Part shown: piece after piece, positions 21,373-34,380 of the stretch
Numbering within the stretch: position 1 is the stretch's first letter
Layout of the letters: every line of letters starts with the position of its first letter
DNA from: Amborella trichopoda
Taxonomy: Eukaryota; Streptophyta; Magnoliopsida; Amborellales; Amborellaceae
Direction: 5' to 3'
Assembly (NCBI RefSeq): GCF_000471905.2
Contig: NW_006499973.1
Coordinates: forward strand, 4,643,813 to 4,707,812
DNA length: 64,000 nucleotides
Translations under genes and position numbers: made by a program
The notes under the pieces: model-generated
The model's database searches: none
What the model was told of the DNA's origin: nothing
The model's input: the letters and a program-made list of their open reading frames with translations, nothing else

Positions 21373-24300
21373 TGTAAGGATCCCAATTTTCTGAACGTAG
21401 ACACTCACTACAGTAGGGAGGAGGAAGCCCACGCCTGAAACTAAGGAAGAAGGTTATCACCATGCATGAATGGAAGTATCACCGTGAGCCTAAGAGGAGC
21501 ATCGTCGTGTGGAGCCCCACCATGAGGAGCATCATCGTGTGGAGCCCCACCGTGAGGAGCATCGTCGTGTGGAGCATCGTCGTGTGGAGCATCGCCGTGC
21601 GGAGCCTTGCCATGAGGAGCATCGTTGTACGGAGCCTCGTTGTGAGAAGCATCGTAGTTTGGAGCATCGTCATGTTGAGCCTCGTCTTGTAGAGCATCAC
21701 CATTTGGAGTAACATCGCTTGGGCTAATGCAGAGCGTGAAGATGAAGGAGTATCACCCCACGCATTAGGGAGTATCGCCGTGCGTGTAAGGGAGTATTGT
21801 TGCTTGTGTAAGAGGCTATCATCACGCACGTTGAGGGCGTGTGTTGAAGAGCAAGTGACCTCGTCCGGGTAGTGTATAGTTTAGGGAGTTTCTTCTCTCT
21901 CGTGTGTGCCAAGGGGTACAGGCTGTTATACCCACAATGATGCTTCTTTCCCATGCTTGCTGAGCCCATAATAATGATGTCCCCCATGCTTGCCTTTTTC
22001 TTTCTCCTCTTGCATACCATTTGTTATTTGTGTGGTTCCACTTGTCCCATGTTACCACCACTTGTCCATTACAGGCTGCCACCATAAGAGATTATTTATT
22101 CACCCCACTACCCATGAAATGGGGTTTCTAGCTCTCTCACCCATTTTCACCATAGGTCCATCACATTGGAGTTGGACAGTCAAGATGAAGTTGGAAGAAG
22201 ACTTTGGAGTTTTATTTGCAGTAGGTAAGTGGATCTAGCTTCCATGTTTTGTACTTTTTCTTGATGCATGATGTTTATATCCTCAAAGTGTGAAGTCAAA
22301 GTATGAATATGGATGTGATGGTAAATATGTGTGTGAATGTATGACATTGAGATCTGGCTGGAATGTGTTCAATATTTTCCAGAACTGTGACTCTTATTCT
22401 TGTGATAGGCAGACTATTGACGATGATGGTTATGAAATTTGGTGGGAAAGAATTCCTGTGAGTTTAATTTAAGACGGAAATGACCTTGTGTTAATATCTA
22501 TTTTCGTTTGGATGTTCTTAGTCATTTTCAGAAGTATGCCAAAACTGTGAAATGGAATTCTAGAGAATTTACTTACTTTTGTGATGGACTTTTGACTTAG
22601 AAAATGATATCTACTTGGTCTCAAACATTTGAAATTTCTATGAGTCTACTTTGATTTTGATGCGTATGACTAGCTGAAAAATCTTGATAGTTTGGAAGAT
22701 ATGGCTCGTTCAATGCATGTATGTCACTGTTAGCAGACTGTGATAATTTTCAGGAATGTTATGTCTGTGATACTGAGAGTTTGACTTAGAAATTAGAGTC
22801 CAAATAACACACAAATATTGGGATTAGAAAGATATTCAAATCTAGTAAAATGTTTGTTTTTACGCACTGCCAAAATTCATTTATGAAAATGATGTTATGT
22901 TTCAAATTGAGAGGGTACATCGTTGTTGATTGTTTTCCTTAGTTTTTCACTAATACTATCGTGGTCAATGATTTTAACTAACCAAACGAAGTTTATTTTC
23001 AGCCCAAACACAAGCAATTGAAATATATTTTAATGGGCTAAAATTTTCATGTGGAAATTATTTTGAAATTCTTCGTGGATTGAAAGTTATACTTTGTTTT
23101 ATGAAGATATGTCACTAAGAACAGATTTTATAAAACTCATAATTTATGCCTCTGTCGCCATGGATTTTTAATTACCAAATGGATCCATTTTCTTCCAAAC
23201 TACTTCCATTTGAACGGTTCATGAGTAAGCTTAAATTCACATGTTGAGCACTTTTTGAAATTTCTTTTTGATTGTGAGTTATGAAGCAATGTTTAATGAC
23301 ATGTCACTGCCCTTACTGCATAGCAGATTTGAGATAAAATATTCTCATTCTTTTAAACTTTTGAGAGCCAAAAACACGGTCCACATTTTTTCAAACTACC
23401 CCGATTTGAAAGATAGTATGTCTAGTATAAAATTGGTGTCGGAACCATCTTCAAATTGAAAACGAATCAAAAGTTATTACACTATTTACGACAAGATGTC
23501 ACAACTTGAAATTGCAGCTGAACACTGTTATTTTGTGATATGAACACTGCCATTATATTATATGGACACCATTATTCTATGAATCTGATATTGCTAAAAT
23601 GTGATGTGCAACTACCAAAATGTGATAGTGCTGCTTATGCGTTATGTGAATGGGTACCTACTGGGTGAATGATGGTACCGTGCTGCTTATGTGTTATGCG
23701 AATGGGTACCTACTGTCTGAATGATGGTACCATACTGTTTATGTGTTATTTTAATGGGTACCTACTGTGTGAATGATGATACCGTGCTGCATATGTGTTA
23801 TGTGAATGGGTACCTACTATGTAAATGATAGTATTGTGCTTTTTATGTGTTATATGAATGGGTACCTACTATGTGAATGACAGTACCGTGCTCCTTAGGT
23901 GTTATGTTAATGTGTACCAACTCCATGAATGATGGTACCATGCTGCTTATGTGTTATGTGAATGGGTACCTACTGTGTGAATGATGGTACCGTGTTGCTT
24001 TTGTATTACGTGAATGGGTACCTACTGTGTGAGTTATGGTACCATACTGCTTATGTGTTATATGAATGGGTACCTACTGTGTCAATGATTGTATCGTGCT
24101 GCTAATGAAATATTTGAATGAGCACCTATTGTGTGAATGATGGTGTTGGCAGCTAAGATCGTTTCCTAACTCCCCATGATAGGACAGGAGTCAAGATGTG
24201 AATGTGAATATTTGGGAGTGTCGCACCCCCCATATCTATATAGGTACTACGCAGTGGGGCACTTGAATATTGTGACACTGTGACTGTTATGTGATTATTT

Positions 24301-25112
24301 GAGATGTGAGATTGACCTGAGATATATGATTACCTGAGTTTTGAGACTGATCTGAGATAATTGTTGGGCCTGATGAATAGGGTTAGAGAGTGGGTTGTGT
24401 CTGTTGATTTGGTTATGCCCTCTTGTTTGTGTGGATTTGTTGAAATCTGATAGATTGCCTGTGTGTATGATATCTTACAACTTATATTGTGCCTGCTCTA
24501 TCATGAAAAGCATCATCCTATAATTGTGACATAATTGTGATGCATGACTCCTATTTAATGAGCATGGCTTAGACACCTTGTTTTGTGACGTGTGATAATA
24601 TTCATAGGCAGGGAAGCATGATATTGTGATCTACTTACTGGGCTTTTTAGCTCATTCATTTGCTTCCACCCTTATAGATTATCGGCTGCAGGTCATAGAC
24701 AGGTGGGAGGTGATCATGTTTGGTGTACTGAAGGCCCGCGCTATACTAGAAGATCTCCTTGGTTTTGTAGGTGTCAACTGGCTATCTACCGTTCTATGTT
24801 GTTCGTGAAGGTTTGTAAGTTTTTTTAATAGGCTTTGGTGCCTTGGATGAATTGTAATATTCTTGATATTGTAGTTATGACTTTTGGAGAATGCATATGC
24901 ATATGGATATGAATGGTTTTAATTGATCCAGCTTTTGTTGTTTTTTCTTGTGGGAGTTTGTGCTTTTTCTTGTGGTTTTCTTTGATTTCACATTTAGAAC
25001 ACGTGTTAATGCCACTCCCACCTGAGTGACGATACATGACCTTCGATCACGATCCCACACTTTTTTGCCCTCCAGTTGGGTTCAGTTCGGGTTCGAGGCC
25101 AGGGTCGTGACA
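21373..25112 (+). repeat. 3' LTR of element C
   Basis: 3,740 bp, opening TGTAAGGATCCCAATTTTCT and closing GGTCGTGACA. It matches the 5' LTR along its length, with the 15-bp array at 21,499-21,715, the donor-like site at 22,221 and a longer 52-bp array at 23,625-24,150. Element A sequence resumes at 25,113. Confidence 0.9.
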
Positions 25113-25759
25113 ATTATGAAATTTTTCTTCTAATTGTAGATCATCCTCTGAGAAGTTGATAGACATACATCCACTTAAAATTGCTGGGTCCACTTCAGTA
25201 GGTTCCACCTTAGTCTCGTACACCTCTGGATTGAAAAGAGCTTGAACCAAGCCATCCGATAATCCCTCGATAGCATGAGAGCATCGTAGTTGCTGGGAAG
25301 GGCTGGACACTTCTTCAAGTGCCCTATCACATCGTACTTCACCTTTTCCTGGTTAGCCCTTTGTGCTCTTGGGGCCGCCACTGGTTTGGGTGGTATAGAG
25401 GCTTGAGGAACATGTTTAGGTGAAAGAGGTTTGTTTCGATCAGTTGACTTGCTTGGTTGCGCAACCAGCTTGGTTTGGGTGGTCTGGATAGGTTGGGTGA
25501 TAGGGATTTGTTTAAGATGAGTGGATGTTTGAGGATGGAGCTTTGGAGGTGGTTGGGTATGTGGGATTAGAGGCATACCAGGGAATTGGAGGATAGGTGG
25601 ATTGTTTTTGGTATTTGGGCAAGGAAGGCACCCAAGGAGTTGGAGGATCGGTAAATTATTTGAAGAATTTAGGTGAGCGAGAATTGGAGGACTAGGAGAT
25701 TTCAAGATGCCTGGCTTTTGAGGTGGAGGTTGCTGCATTTTCCCTGACCTTATGCTCAT
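25113..25759 (-). pseudogene. Element A linker end and protease N-terminal part
   Basis: Minus strand: a Pro-rich block (KPGILKSPSPPILAHLNSS), then KVKYDVIGHLKKCPALPSNY, and FNPEVYETKVEPTEVDPAIL with MSINFSEDDLQLEEKFHN up to the C boundary. These match B at 39,806-40,330. The catalytic region lies across the nested insertion. Retroviral-type aspartic proteases process gag; here it is a fossil. Confidence 0.8.
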
Positions 25760-25789
25760 TTGCCATGTGCTGGGTGATGCTTCTGAGAT

Positions 25790-26566
25790 TTACACCATGT
25801 GACAGGCTTCGTGAGAATAGAAGCTCTGCCCTCTAGATTGTCTCCATCTCTGCTCAAAGTCAGGCTCAAGGGGCCACTGGGGTTTCTTTGGTTTTGACTT
25901 CTTATGCTTCCCAAAAGAAGAAGACGGCTCTGACTGGGCTCGAGCCGCTAGAGCGTTAGCGACTATCAGGAATCCAACCGCCTGGGCTAGTGTTTTTCTC
26001 AGCCTTCTTCGGTGCGTTCTGCTTATATTAGTTCGTTCAAGTTCTCTGTCGAGAGCCTCAAAGTCCGGACACTTCAAACCTATAGAAGACATAGAAGAGG
26101 AAGAGGAAGTAGAAGAAGGGTTAGTAGGTGAGGGAGCTTCAAGGTCATTCCCCTCATTAGACCGATCTAAGCAGCTTTTCACGTCATCGCTAGAATTGGA
26201 CGTGTGCAGCGAGTCTTTTAGGTCGTTCCCCAACTAAGACCATTGGGGGGTGATTTTAATGCCGTTGCCCTCATTGGATGTGTGCAAGGAGTCTTTTAGG
26301 TCTTTTCCCTGCTTAGACCGTTGCGGGGTGTTTTTAATGTTGTCACCCTCATTGAACATGCCCTGAGTAAGAGATGACCCAAGGGTATCCTCTTGATGAG
26401 GTGAAGAAATAAGGTCGATGGTGACTGGTATGAAGTCTTGTAAGGTCAGCAACGGGGGAAGAGGCATAAGAAACTCTTGCTTGACAGGCGGTAGGCACCT
26501 TATTCTTTTGGGGAGCATCCATGGAGCCCGTTTTCTCCAGGTTTTCATCGGAAGTGCTTGAGTCAT
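25790..26566 (-). pseudogene. Element A acidic linker with DEGND-type repeats
   Basis: Two open stretches (110 and 147 codons) with repeated units such as NEGDNIKNTPQRS, GKDLKDSLHTSNEGN and GNDLKDSLHTSNSSDDVK, then a basic KPKKPQWPLEPDFEQRWRQ block. B (39,180-39,400) and A2 carry the same units. No known domain is recognised. The repeats suggest a flexible acidic spacer between the RNA-binding and protease parts of the polyprotein. Confidence 0.7.
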
Positions 26567-26863
26567 CTCGCTAGGTTTGTGAACAACTCTAGCTTGACGA
26601 ACTGCCTATCGCTTCAATGATTTGAGTCGGCTTCACCCATGATGGACTCTCCATGGTTGGGAAGTTGAGGGTTCAGCAGGATCTGAATCATCATTACTAG
26701 CGTTTTTTGTCAGGAGGCCTTCTTACACCAATGAAGGAGCGACTTGTGGATCTCCTTTCGAAACATTACAAGGTTTTGGGAATCCCTGTATTTTCTTCGT
26801 AGTTATGTCATGGAAACTGGAGCACTCGCTTAATTCGTGGCCCCATATGTGATGATATGGGCA

Positions 26864-28823
26864 CTAATGGTTCTCAGTTCCCTGAGCATGATGCTTGAGT
26901 TGCCTCACCAGCTTTGGTGTGATGCGGCCTTCTTGAAGTATCATGACGAACAAGGTGCGAAGGAGATCAGGTGCTTCGTCTTCCTCTTGGATTGTCACTA
27001 TGTGAGAAGCTTTTGTTGCCCCAAATGCCTTCTTTAACTCTTGGAGTTTTATAATCAGAGCCTCAATGATGTCCATGAGGGTGTAGCATTCCTCCGTGGG
27101 GTGGTTAATCCTCCAATGGTAGGCACAGTAATTCGCATGAGATGTTGAGTCCAACTTGATTAGGGAATTTAGACTCAAGCCGCTCCATCATGTTCTGTTC
27201 CAACAATAGTTGGAGTAACACGAGAACTCATTCTTTTTCAAAAGGGTATACACTATTCTTATGCGTGGGCCAATAATCATCTCGATTAAGGCTCGCAGGT
27301 GGGGGTACTTGGTTATATTGCTGCTACTTACCACCTTGAGGCACTGTCTTTGTTGTGCCTACCCCTTTGGAGAGGTCCAAAGTCTGAGAGGCAGCCTTCT
27401 TTGAATTGCTAACTGTGACAATTGCACTGATCACCCCTTTTTGCTGACTAGCTCGGGGGTTGGTTCAAGAATTACCGTTAACCCAGTTATTTATTGAGCT
27501 TGAAGATGATTGACATGACTCACCATGGTGGCGTGATAAGCTCTCTATGAGATTTGACATGGAGGTTGAATTTGAGGCCTCAACATGTAGAGCGATCTCA
27601 AGTCGCATATTTCACAACAAGGTTTGAACTGCTTCCTTCTTAGGCATGGGATTGAGGTGGTGACCAGCTAAATCTCTCCACCTTCCTATGAATTGGTCCA
27701 CTAGTTCGTCAAGCTCTTGGGTCAGGGTGAGAAGCTCGATGGTTTGGACCTCTCTCTCGACCTCATAGAAATGCTGATGGAACGATTTCTCCATTTCCTC
27801 CCAAGTACGTACTGAATTTGCGGGAAGTCGAGCACACCACTAGAAGGCTGGGCCATCAAGAGTTTCAACGAACTGATGGAGGAGGAGTCTCCCATCAGTC
27901 GCTGTCTCTAGACATGCCGCTTTGAAGTGCACAATATGCTGGTACGGGGATGTCGTACCATTGAATCCAGAAAACGTCTATTTCTTATAGTCTGACGGAA
28001 ACAACACCTGATCAATGTAAGAGGGGTACGGATTTTGGTAAAGCGTTGCACCTTGTATACCCAGGATTTGTCCGTTTCTCTGGCTGTGAGTCACCATAGC
28101 ATCGATGTCTGCCCGTGAGAGGGGGTGAGGGACAGAATTGTCTTGTGAGGTGGGAGGAGGAGACTTCCTTGGAGCTGTATCATCTGTATAATGGGAGTAT
28201 GCCTCATGGTTAGCCGAGTGTCACGCAGTTTCCATGCGATCAATCCTCTCCATCATTGCATGCACCATGTCTTTGAACTTCGAGAGTCGCCAGGTTCAAT
28301 GACAACCATTACACTGACCATTTCTCCAAGGAGGTCAGCTTTGGGTGTAATCGAGGGCTTTCGAGCTTGGCGGGTTGTGTGTGGCAGATCGGTCAGCAAG
28401 CACATGGCCTGACTACACTTGACTCTTGTATCTCGAGTGTGTAAGGATCAGTTCTCGATGGTCTTGGAACCGTGGCTGTTGAGTGGCTGGGTCATCTTCT
28501 ACGACACTGACCACCGTGATGGGTTCTAGCACCTCTTCTTCAAGCTTTGTCTTCTGAAGAGGGTAAAAGGGTATCTGATGCAAAGGGTCATCAGAATTGG
28601 GCGCCCCGATTGCTTTGGTTGCTTCCCTAGTCACGATGTGCAGACCTCTATCACACTTGTTTTTGAGATTTTGATGAACTTCATGCCAGAACTGTGATTG
28701 GGACTGTGGTTGGTAAGCTCTTCTTGCACAAGAGAGAGCTATCTCCATCAGGTGCAGAAAAGGGTGTGGGTCAAGAAATGGAGTCAATCTGGGCTGGGGA
28801 GGACGAAGGACTTGATCTCCCAT
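26864..28823 (-). pseudogene. gag of element A with Tat-type zinc finger
   Basis: Minus strand. N-terminal block with SCARRAYQPQSQSQFWHEVH (28,413-28,823); gag core with KSFHQHFYEVEREVQTIELL and LVDQFIGRWRDLAGHHLNP (27,612-27,794); finger region NYCAYHWRINHPTEECYTL followed by IIKLQELKKAFGATKAS (26,864-27,178). Closely parallel to B and A2. It is a fossil with several breaks. Confidence 0.8.
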
Positions 28824-29044
28824 CAGGTCATTTCCCTTAGCCTTTATATGTGTTCCATAGGCATGACTGAGATGACGGGGCTAGTTCATGATGGTACCTT
28901 AGGGAAATTCTTCGAGTACCAAGGTTTGAGCTGCTTGCCCGAAGGAGACGGGGTGAGGGAAGAGTCGACTCATAATGGCACCAGAGTCGGGAGCGAGGAT
29001 CGGCAGTTTGGGAAGGCGGCACGTGTGCACCCCTTGAAGAAGGA

Positions 29045-29632
29045 TTAAGGGTGACTTGGGAGTGAGCCCTGGCTTGAACAAGTGGTCTGGCTAAGAGCCA
29101 TGAGCAAAGTGTCTGCAAGGAAACAGGAAGAAGCCTGCCCCTTACAGGGTGCTCTAGTGTGTGCTAAGTGGGAGGACGAGAGGATCATCTCCCTTGTACA
29201 CGAGTTGACACAACAACAACATTGCCCCAAGCGGTGTGGTACAAATGCATAGAGTGTACCGGACCTGGCCAAAGGAGGCCGACCCTTGAACACTGACTTG
29301 AGGTACATAAGGGTTGCCCCGAGGTGTGGATCGAGTGGAAGACCTATGAGCCTTAGTGTGTGTGCGAGAGGTGGAGGCCCCAGGGTCTCCTCCTCTATGT
29401 GTTGAGCCTTTAAGCATAGAGACTCGAGGTGGTGCAGGAATTCAGGGGGTGGTCTTCCGGCAACACACAGGAGCAACGACAACTTGCTTGCCTTTTCCAA
29501 TAGAGGACAGGGTAGCCTTTCGGCATACCTCAGCAATAAGACCGGCAAGTGACTTGCTGGTAATAGAGTGCATGCTATGAGGGCTAGCTGAGGAGCTACC
29601 GATGTAGGGTTCTTTAGTAAGGGTTCTACCAA
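29045..29632 (-). pseudogene. Leader ORF1-like remnant of element A
   Basis: 195 open codons upstream of gag, with ASHLPVLLLRYAERLPCPLL and ESLCLKAQHIEEETLGPPPL. It aligns at DNA level with the leader of B, where the longest open frame is 215 codons but in a different frame, so the coding status is doubtful. No known domain. Confidence 0.45.
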
Positions 29633-29670
29633 AGCTAAGATATGGGGAGTTAGGGACCGTCAGGTCTGGT

Positions 29671-31045
29671 TAGGTAACTCGATTCACCATTCGGATCCTT
29701 TTGGGGATCGGGCAGCATGCTTCTTGGGTTTCTGTAGGAAGACCAAAGAGTTTTGTGAGATCGCTCTCTCGGGAACCTCGTTAAAAAAAGGGAGTAGGTG
29801 TTACCAACCAATGAGAGAGGAATTTAAAGGTGGGTTTGGGACTTAATCAGGTTGACTCGTGTGGGGTCCCTCTTAGATCACGAAGAAAGCCTCCCAGTAA
29901 TAAAACTAGTTTGGAATCGCCTCCCTTGGCTTGTATTCTTCTTGTTTTCTTCTTTTCGGTAATCACACACATATATGACAACGATTATAACATAGGTGGT
30001 TCAGACCTCACCCTTTTCCTCTTTGATGAACGAACACAAGCATGTGCATTCAAAAAGAAGAAAGAAAGACAGGGGAAAAGAATTTCACTAAGCACGAGGA
30101 TAAGAGAAGTGACTAGGTTGGTGGATAATTGGTCCAATGTGGTAGAAAAATAGGCTCGTTAACTAAGAACGTCTCACAGGATCACTACTAGTCACTATTA
30201 CCAATACCGACTAGCTAGGCACGATGGTCATTCTATCGTGGCAATAAAGCTGACCAAGTAATTCTGGACAGCTAAATTACAGCTAGACGATAAAACTATC
30301 ATGAGAGACTAACCTGAATCCCTCTTAGTCGGATGAAGGGTTGACAGAATTAAGATTGCAGGGAAAGCATAAGAAGAGAAGAAGGGAAAGAGAGAAGGAG
30401 GGAGAAGAAAGGAAGAGAAGAGTATGAAAGATGAGAGGATAAAACAGTGAGGGAAGGAAGGCATAGTTAGGGCTTAGCATTTTCGACTATATTAGAAGTG
30501 GTGAGGAAATCCAGTCGGTGCTACGTTTCATCGACTGATAGAAGAAGAGAGAGAAGACAAATCAATACAAAGTTACCGACGGACAGAAGAAGAGAGAGAA
30601 GATCGATCGGTGCTAGGTCTGACCGACTGACAGAAGAGGAGAGAGAAACCCAGTAAGCACTAGGTGTCGCCGACTGACAGAAGAAGGGAAAGAAAACTAG
30701 TCGGCGCTAAGTCTCAAACTGACCGAAGAAGAGAGAGAAAACCAGCCAGTGCTAGGTCTCACCGACTGACAAATGAAGAGAGAGGAAACCAGTCGGTGCT
30801 AGGTCTCACAGACTGAAAAAATAAGGGGAGACGAAGAAAGAGAAAATCAATCAGTGCTAGGTCTTGCCAGTTGCATTAGAAGAGAAGAGAGAGAATTAGT
30901 TGGCATTAGATCTCGTCGATTGATAGATGAAGAGAGAGGAAACCAACCGACGCTAAGCTTCACCGATTGACAGAAGAGAAGAGAGAGGAAAGGGATATAG
31001 GGGAGCAGAGAGGATGAGAGAGAGAGAGATGAGAAGACGAAAGAG
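29671..31045 (-). repeat. LTR-3, clipped 5' LTR of element A
   Basis: Only the 3' half of the LTR (about 1.37 kb) is present, inverted: the conserved end at 29,671, the GGTTGGTAA-type block, and the 50-bp array (30,480-31,000). It stops in the GA-rich leader at about 31,045, where D LTR sequence starts. The U3 and TATA part is missing. No gene in it. Confidence 0.8.
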
Positions 31046-32569
31046 AGTAATGAAAATATAATGAAAGTCTTCAAAGGATGGCTCATCAACCTCTCGACTT
31101 CTAGCTTCAAATCCCCAATGGTCACACACCTTAAGCACAGTTGTCAATACTCTTCACTTTATAGTAATGAAAATAAGATGGAATCAGCTACAATTCTAGT
31201 AAGCATATCTACACCATTGCATTTCAACTAGCATGATAGTAATAAAAAAATACGCCACACACACATATGTACATATACACATGTATCAAATAAAGTCCCT
31301 CAACGTGCTTCTCAACACTCTAACGGAAATGTGAGAAAGGCAGTTCAATATGTATAATGCATAACTCACAAAAGACAGCAAATCACCATTACAGTTAAAA
31401 TCTCATGCAGAAAGCGTAAATAAGTCCAACAAACAGATCTATCTACTCCTGAAGTAGAAGCCACATCAGTCAGGCTAAGCTAATCCTTTACTTGGGACTT
31501 CTACCCTCACTCAAGAGGGTGGACCATGACAAGTGGAAGAGCCACTTTCTAAAGCCCTCACACATGCACACATCCTCAATGCGCTTTGGGGTTTTCGATA
31601 GGCAGAGGCCATGCAAGACACTATCCTCTCCTTCCACCCTTTTGGCGAAAGGGCGTTACACTAGCATTGATCCAATGCCTAGTGCCCTCATAGATCTAGG
31701 GGGCGTGACCCACCCAACTACTCACATCATGAGTCCCATCCTATCATAGGGAGTTAGGGAAAAATTGCAGCTGTCAGCATCATCATTCACACAGTAGGCG
31801 CCCCTTTCACAAAATATAAGCAACATGATACCATCATTCACACAGTAGGTATCCATTCACATATAACATAAGCATTATGATACTATCATTCACACAATAG
31901 GTATCCATCCACATATAGATAAGCATTATGATACCATCATTCACACAGTAAGTATCCATTCACATATAACATAAGTGTTATGATACCATCATTCACACAG
32001 TAGATATCCATTAACATATTGGATAAGCATTATGATACCATCATTCACATAGTAGGTATCCATTCACATATAGCATAAGCGTCATTAAAATCATGCAATT
32101 CATATCGCAACAGGGTATTCATCATAATCATGCTTCCATGTCATAACAAAGAATAACTTCATTATCAAGCATGCATACGTGCACTCACAATTGAGGTCCT
32201 AACTTTTGGACCAATTAGAGTTTGAAGACGATTCCAAAATCAATTTCGTACCAAACACACTTACCCTTCACTTGGGAGTGGTTTAAAGACAACAAGATTA
32301 TGTTTGACGTCTTAAAGGTTTTAGGAAAATAACAGTTAACTAACTGCCCCTATTGTGAACAGTAGACAACAATGTACCTTATTTCAAATCAATATAACAT
32401 TCAAATCGTAAGGCAACTTGTGACAAGTACAAAACAAAAGTTCAAGCCAACACATATATCCTTTTGGCAAACCAAGTTTCAAAGAATTAAGATTCCATTT
32501 GGTGGTTCAAAACGCTATGGAAAACATGGTGATGGTTCTAATTTTCAACAATACTACCCACAATGACAT
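31046..32569 (-). repeat. Element D 3' LTR, downstream piece (split by B)
   Basis: The first ~780 bp closely match D's 5' LTR (59,195-59,969), including CTTCTAGCTTCAAATCCCCA and AGCAAATCACCATTACAGTT-like blocks, then a 52-bp-type array (31,785-32,090). The stretch from 32,100 to 32,569 is AT-rich and more diverged, ending at the start of LTR-4. The last ~285 bp of the LTR are absent at the left edge. No gene in it. Confidence 0.75.
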
Positions 32570-34069
32570 TGTTTGAACATATTTTTCATCATCTTGGTCT
32601 TTAGTAGGAAGCAGGTCAATAAAGCCTACAAAACCGTGGACAATTCTCGATAGTCTCAAAATGGCCCCAAAATTACTCAAGATCGTCATTAGTACTTCAA
32701 AAGACCACCTGCCAAGTTTCACCATGATTAGACATGTCTAACGCAGTGAACACAAAGAAACATTTTTCAGAAAATTGGCCTCTCGCACCATGAAACGGAC
32801 CCTACAATTGGAGCTACATTTTTGGTATCTCAAATCAGTGTGGGACTATTGCCATTGGATCTGACATGGTCAAAAACTCCCATGGGCCAAGTTACGGCTT
32901 GATCTGACACTCGAGAACAAAGATATGAGTAAAACATTGAAACAAGAGAAGCCACACACTATTCCCGTATGGCCTCACTACAAAAAAACACCATAAAAGG
33001 TGGCTATTTTTACAGTCACGGGTAGTCACTTTCGGGGCTGGTAACTCACTTGTTCTAAATCGGAACGCTATCAAATTTGGGGAGCATATTCATCTCATCA
33101 AGATGAACAATTCAACATGTGGCACGACTCGAGACGATATCCGAGTAGGGAGAAAAATTAGAGAGAAATTGCCAATTCGTGAAGAAGTTACAGAAAATTC
33201 AGCAGTGACACGCCTCGCTTGATGAACCAAATCACGACGCTCGTTCAACGGATCGACATAAATCAATTCCATTGTGTGTGTAAGGTTCAGGGCTATTTTT
33301 GGACCAAACCACTTATATGATGGATGGTCAGATTTCATGCACGAAGCTGATGAAGTTACTTAAATTTCGACCGCTGGATTCTAGACTCTATCTAAATCTC
33401 AAAAGACACGAAATCTTTGTTCGGGCTCCCAATCACATTCCAATTATTGCCACACCATCGTGATGACATGCTTAGTATGCTACGATGAAGAAACCAGAAA
33501 AACACATTAAGGAAAGATCGTATTATCGATCCGAAGTTTCCAAGATTCAAACAAATTTGAAGCATCGTGATCATGACTAAAAAACATGATTCATGACTCG
33601 AAGTTGGTATCAAAACAATCGTCATGTCGATCCTTGGAAGAAAACAATAATCTTTCGATCAAACGAGCCTCAAAACAACCCTAGTTCAATCATAAAAGAT
33701 CACGCAAGTTCTGGGGCAGTAACAGGGACTGTTCTGAAATTCCACACATTGTTAGGCAGGGGCAAAATAATCCTTTTGCACTCATTATTAGAATTTATTT
33801 TAATTCAATTAAATCGTAATTTTTAACAATTAGGTTTAATTTTGATCAATCCACCCATGTTTGAGTACAACTCCATTTAAAAAGGCAATGCTTCATTGTA
33901 AAACGGATCCCCCACCACCTCTCTGTCTTGAGTAGATTGTTTGAAGATTCAATAAAATTTTGATCTCTCGCTTGAGTCTGTGAGTACGCTCAGAGATAGA
34001 GCGGAGAGAGAGGAAAAGGGATTGATACTCTTATGGCTCGCAACTTTCTCTCTCCTCTCCTCTCTCTTT

Positions 34070-34089
34070 NNNNNNNNNNNNNNNNNNNN
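34070..34089. other. 20-N assembly gap in the CT-rich leader of LTR-4
   Basis: Twenty N bases. The bases left and right of the gap share the string TCTCTCTCCTCTCCTCTCTC, so the two sides may be overlapping ends of one microsatellite tract that the assembler did not merge. Confidence 0.9.
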
Positions 34090-34380
34090 CTTCTCTCTCC
34101 TCTCCTCTCTCTTCTCTCTCTTCTCTCTTCTCTCTCTTCTCTCTTTCTCTCTTCTCTCCCTCTACTCTCTTTCTCTCTCTTCTCACTCATTTTTCTCTCT
34201 CTTCTCTCTCTTCTCTCTTCTCTCTTTCTCTCTTTCTCTCTCCTTTATTTCTCTCTCTTCTCTCTTTCTCTCTTTTCTCCCTCTCTTTCTCTCTCTCCAT
34301 CTTTATCTTTCTCTCTTTTTCTTCCCATCTATATCTTTTTTCGATCGCATCTTCTCTTCTCATCTCTATATTCTCTAACT
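34090..34380 (+). repeat. CT-rich microsatellite in the transcribed leader of LTR-4
   Basis: Almost pure pyrimidine tract built from TCTCTCTTC and CTTTCTCTC units. The counterpart in LTR-5 is 51,845-52,085, and the inverted GA-rich form is in LTR-2 (11,270-11,350). It lies just downstream of the probable transcription start. Confidence 0.9.

Larger units (their letters stand above)
14949..25112 (+). mobile_element. Element C: non-autonomous Tekay-related element nested in A
   Basis: About 10.2 kb with two LTRs (3,487 and 3,740 bp), a tRNA-Met type primer site, a gag remnant with one zinc knuckle, a 1.3-kb tandem array where pol would be, and a polypurine tract. It splits A's protease region. 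LTR and gag are related to those of D, so C probably depended on a D-like partner. LTRs differ at about one base in eight in a 200-bp sample compared by eye. A perfect 5-bp target duplication is not visible; flanks are GAGAT and ATTAT. It is a fossil; gag has about five breaks. Confidence 0.85.
25113..29670 (-). mobile_element. Element A, 5' internal part
   Basis: Reads leftward from LTR-3: leader (29,045-29,632), gag N-terminal and core (about 27,600-28,820), zinc-finger region (26,864-27,178), acidic linker (25,790-26,566) and the first half of protease (25,113-25,759). It continues at 12,803-14,948 beyond element C. Same family as A2 and B. The primer-site region beside LTR-3 is poorly preserved. 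It is a fossil with more than ten breaks. Confidence 0.85.
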
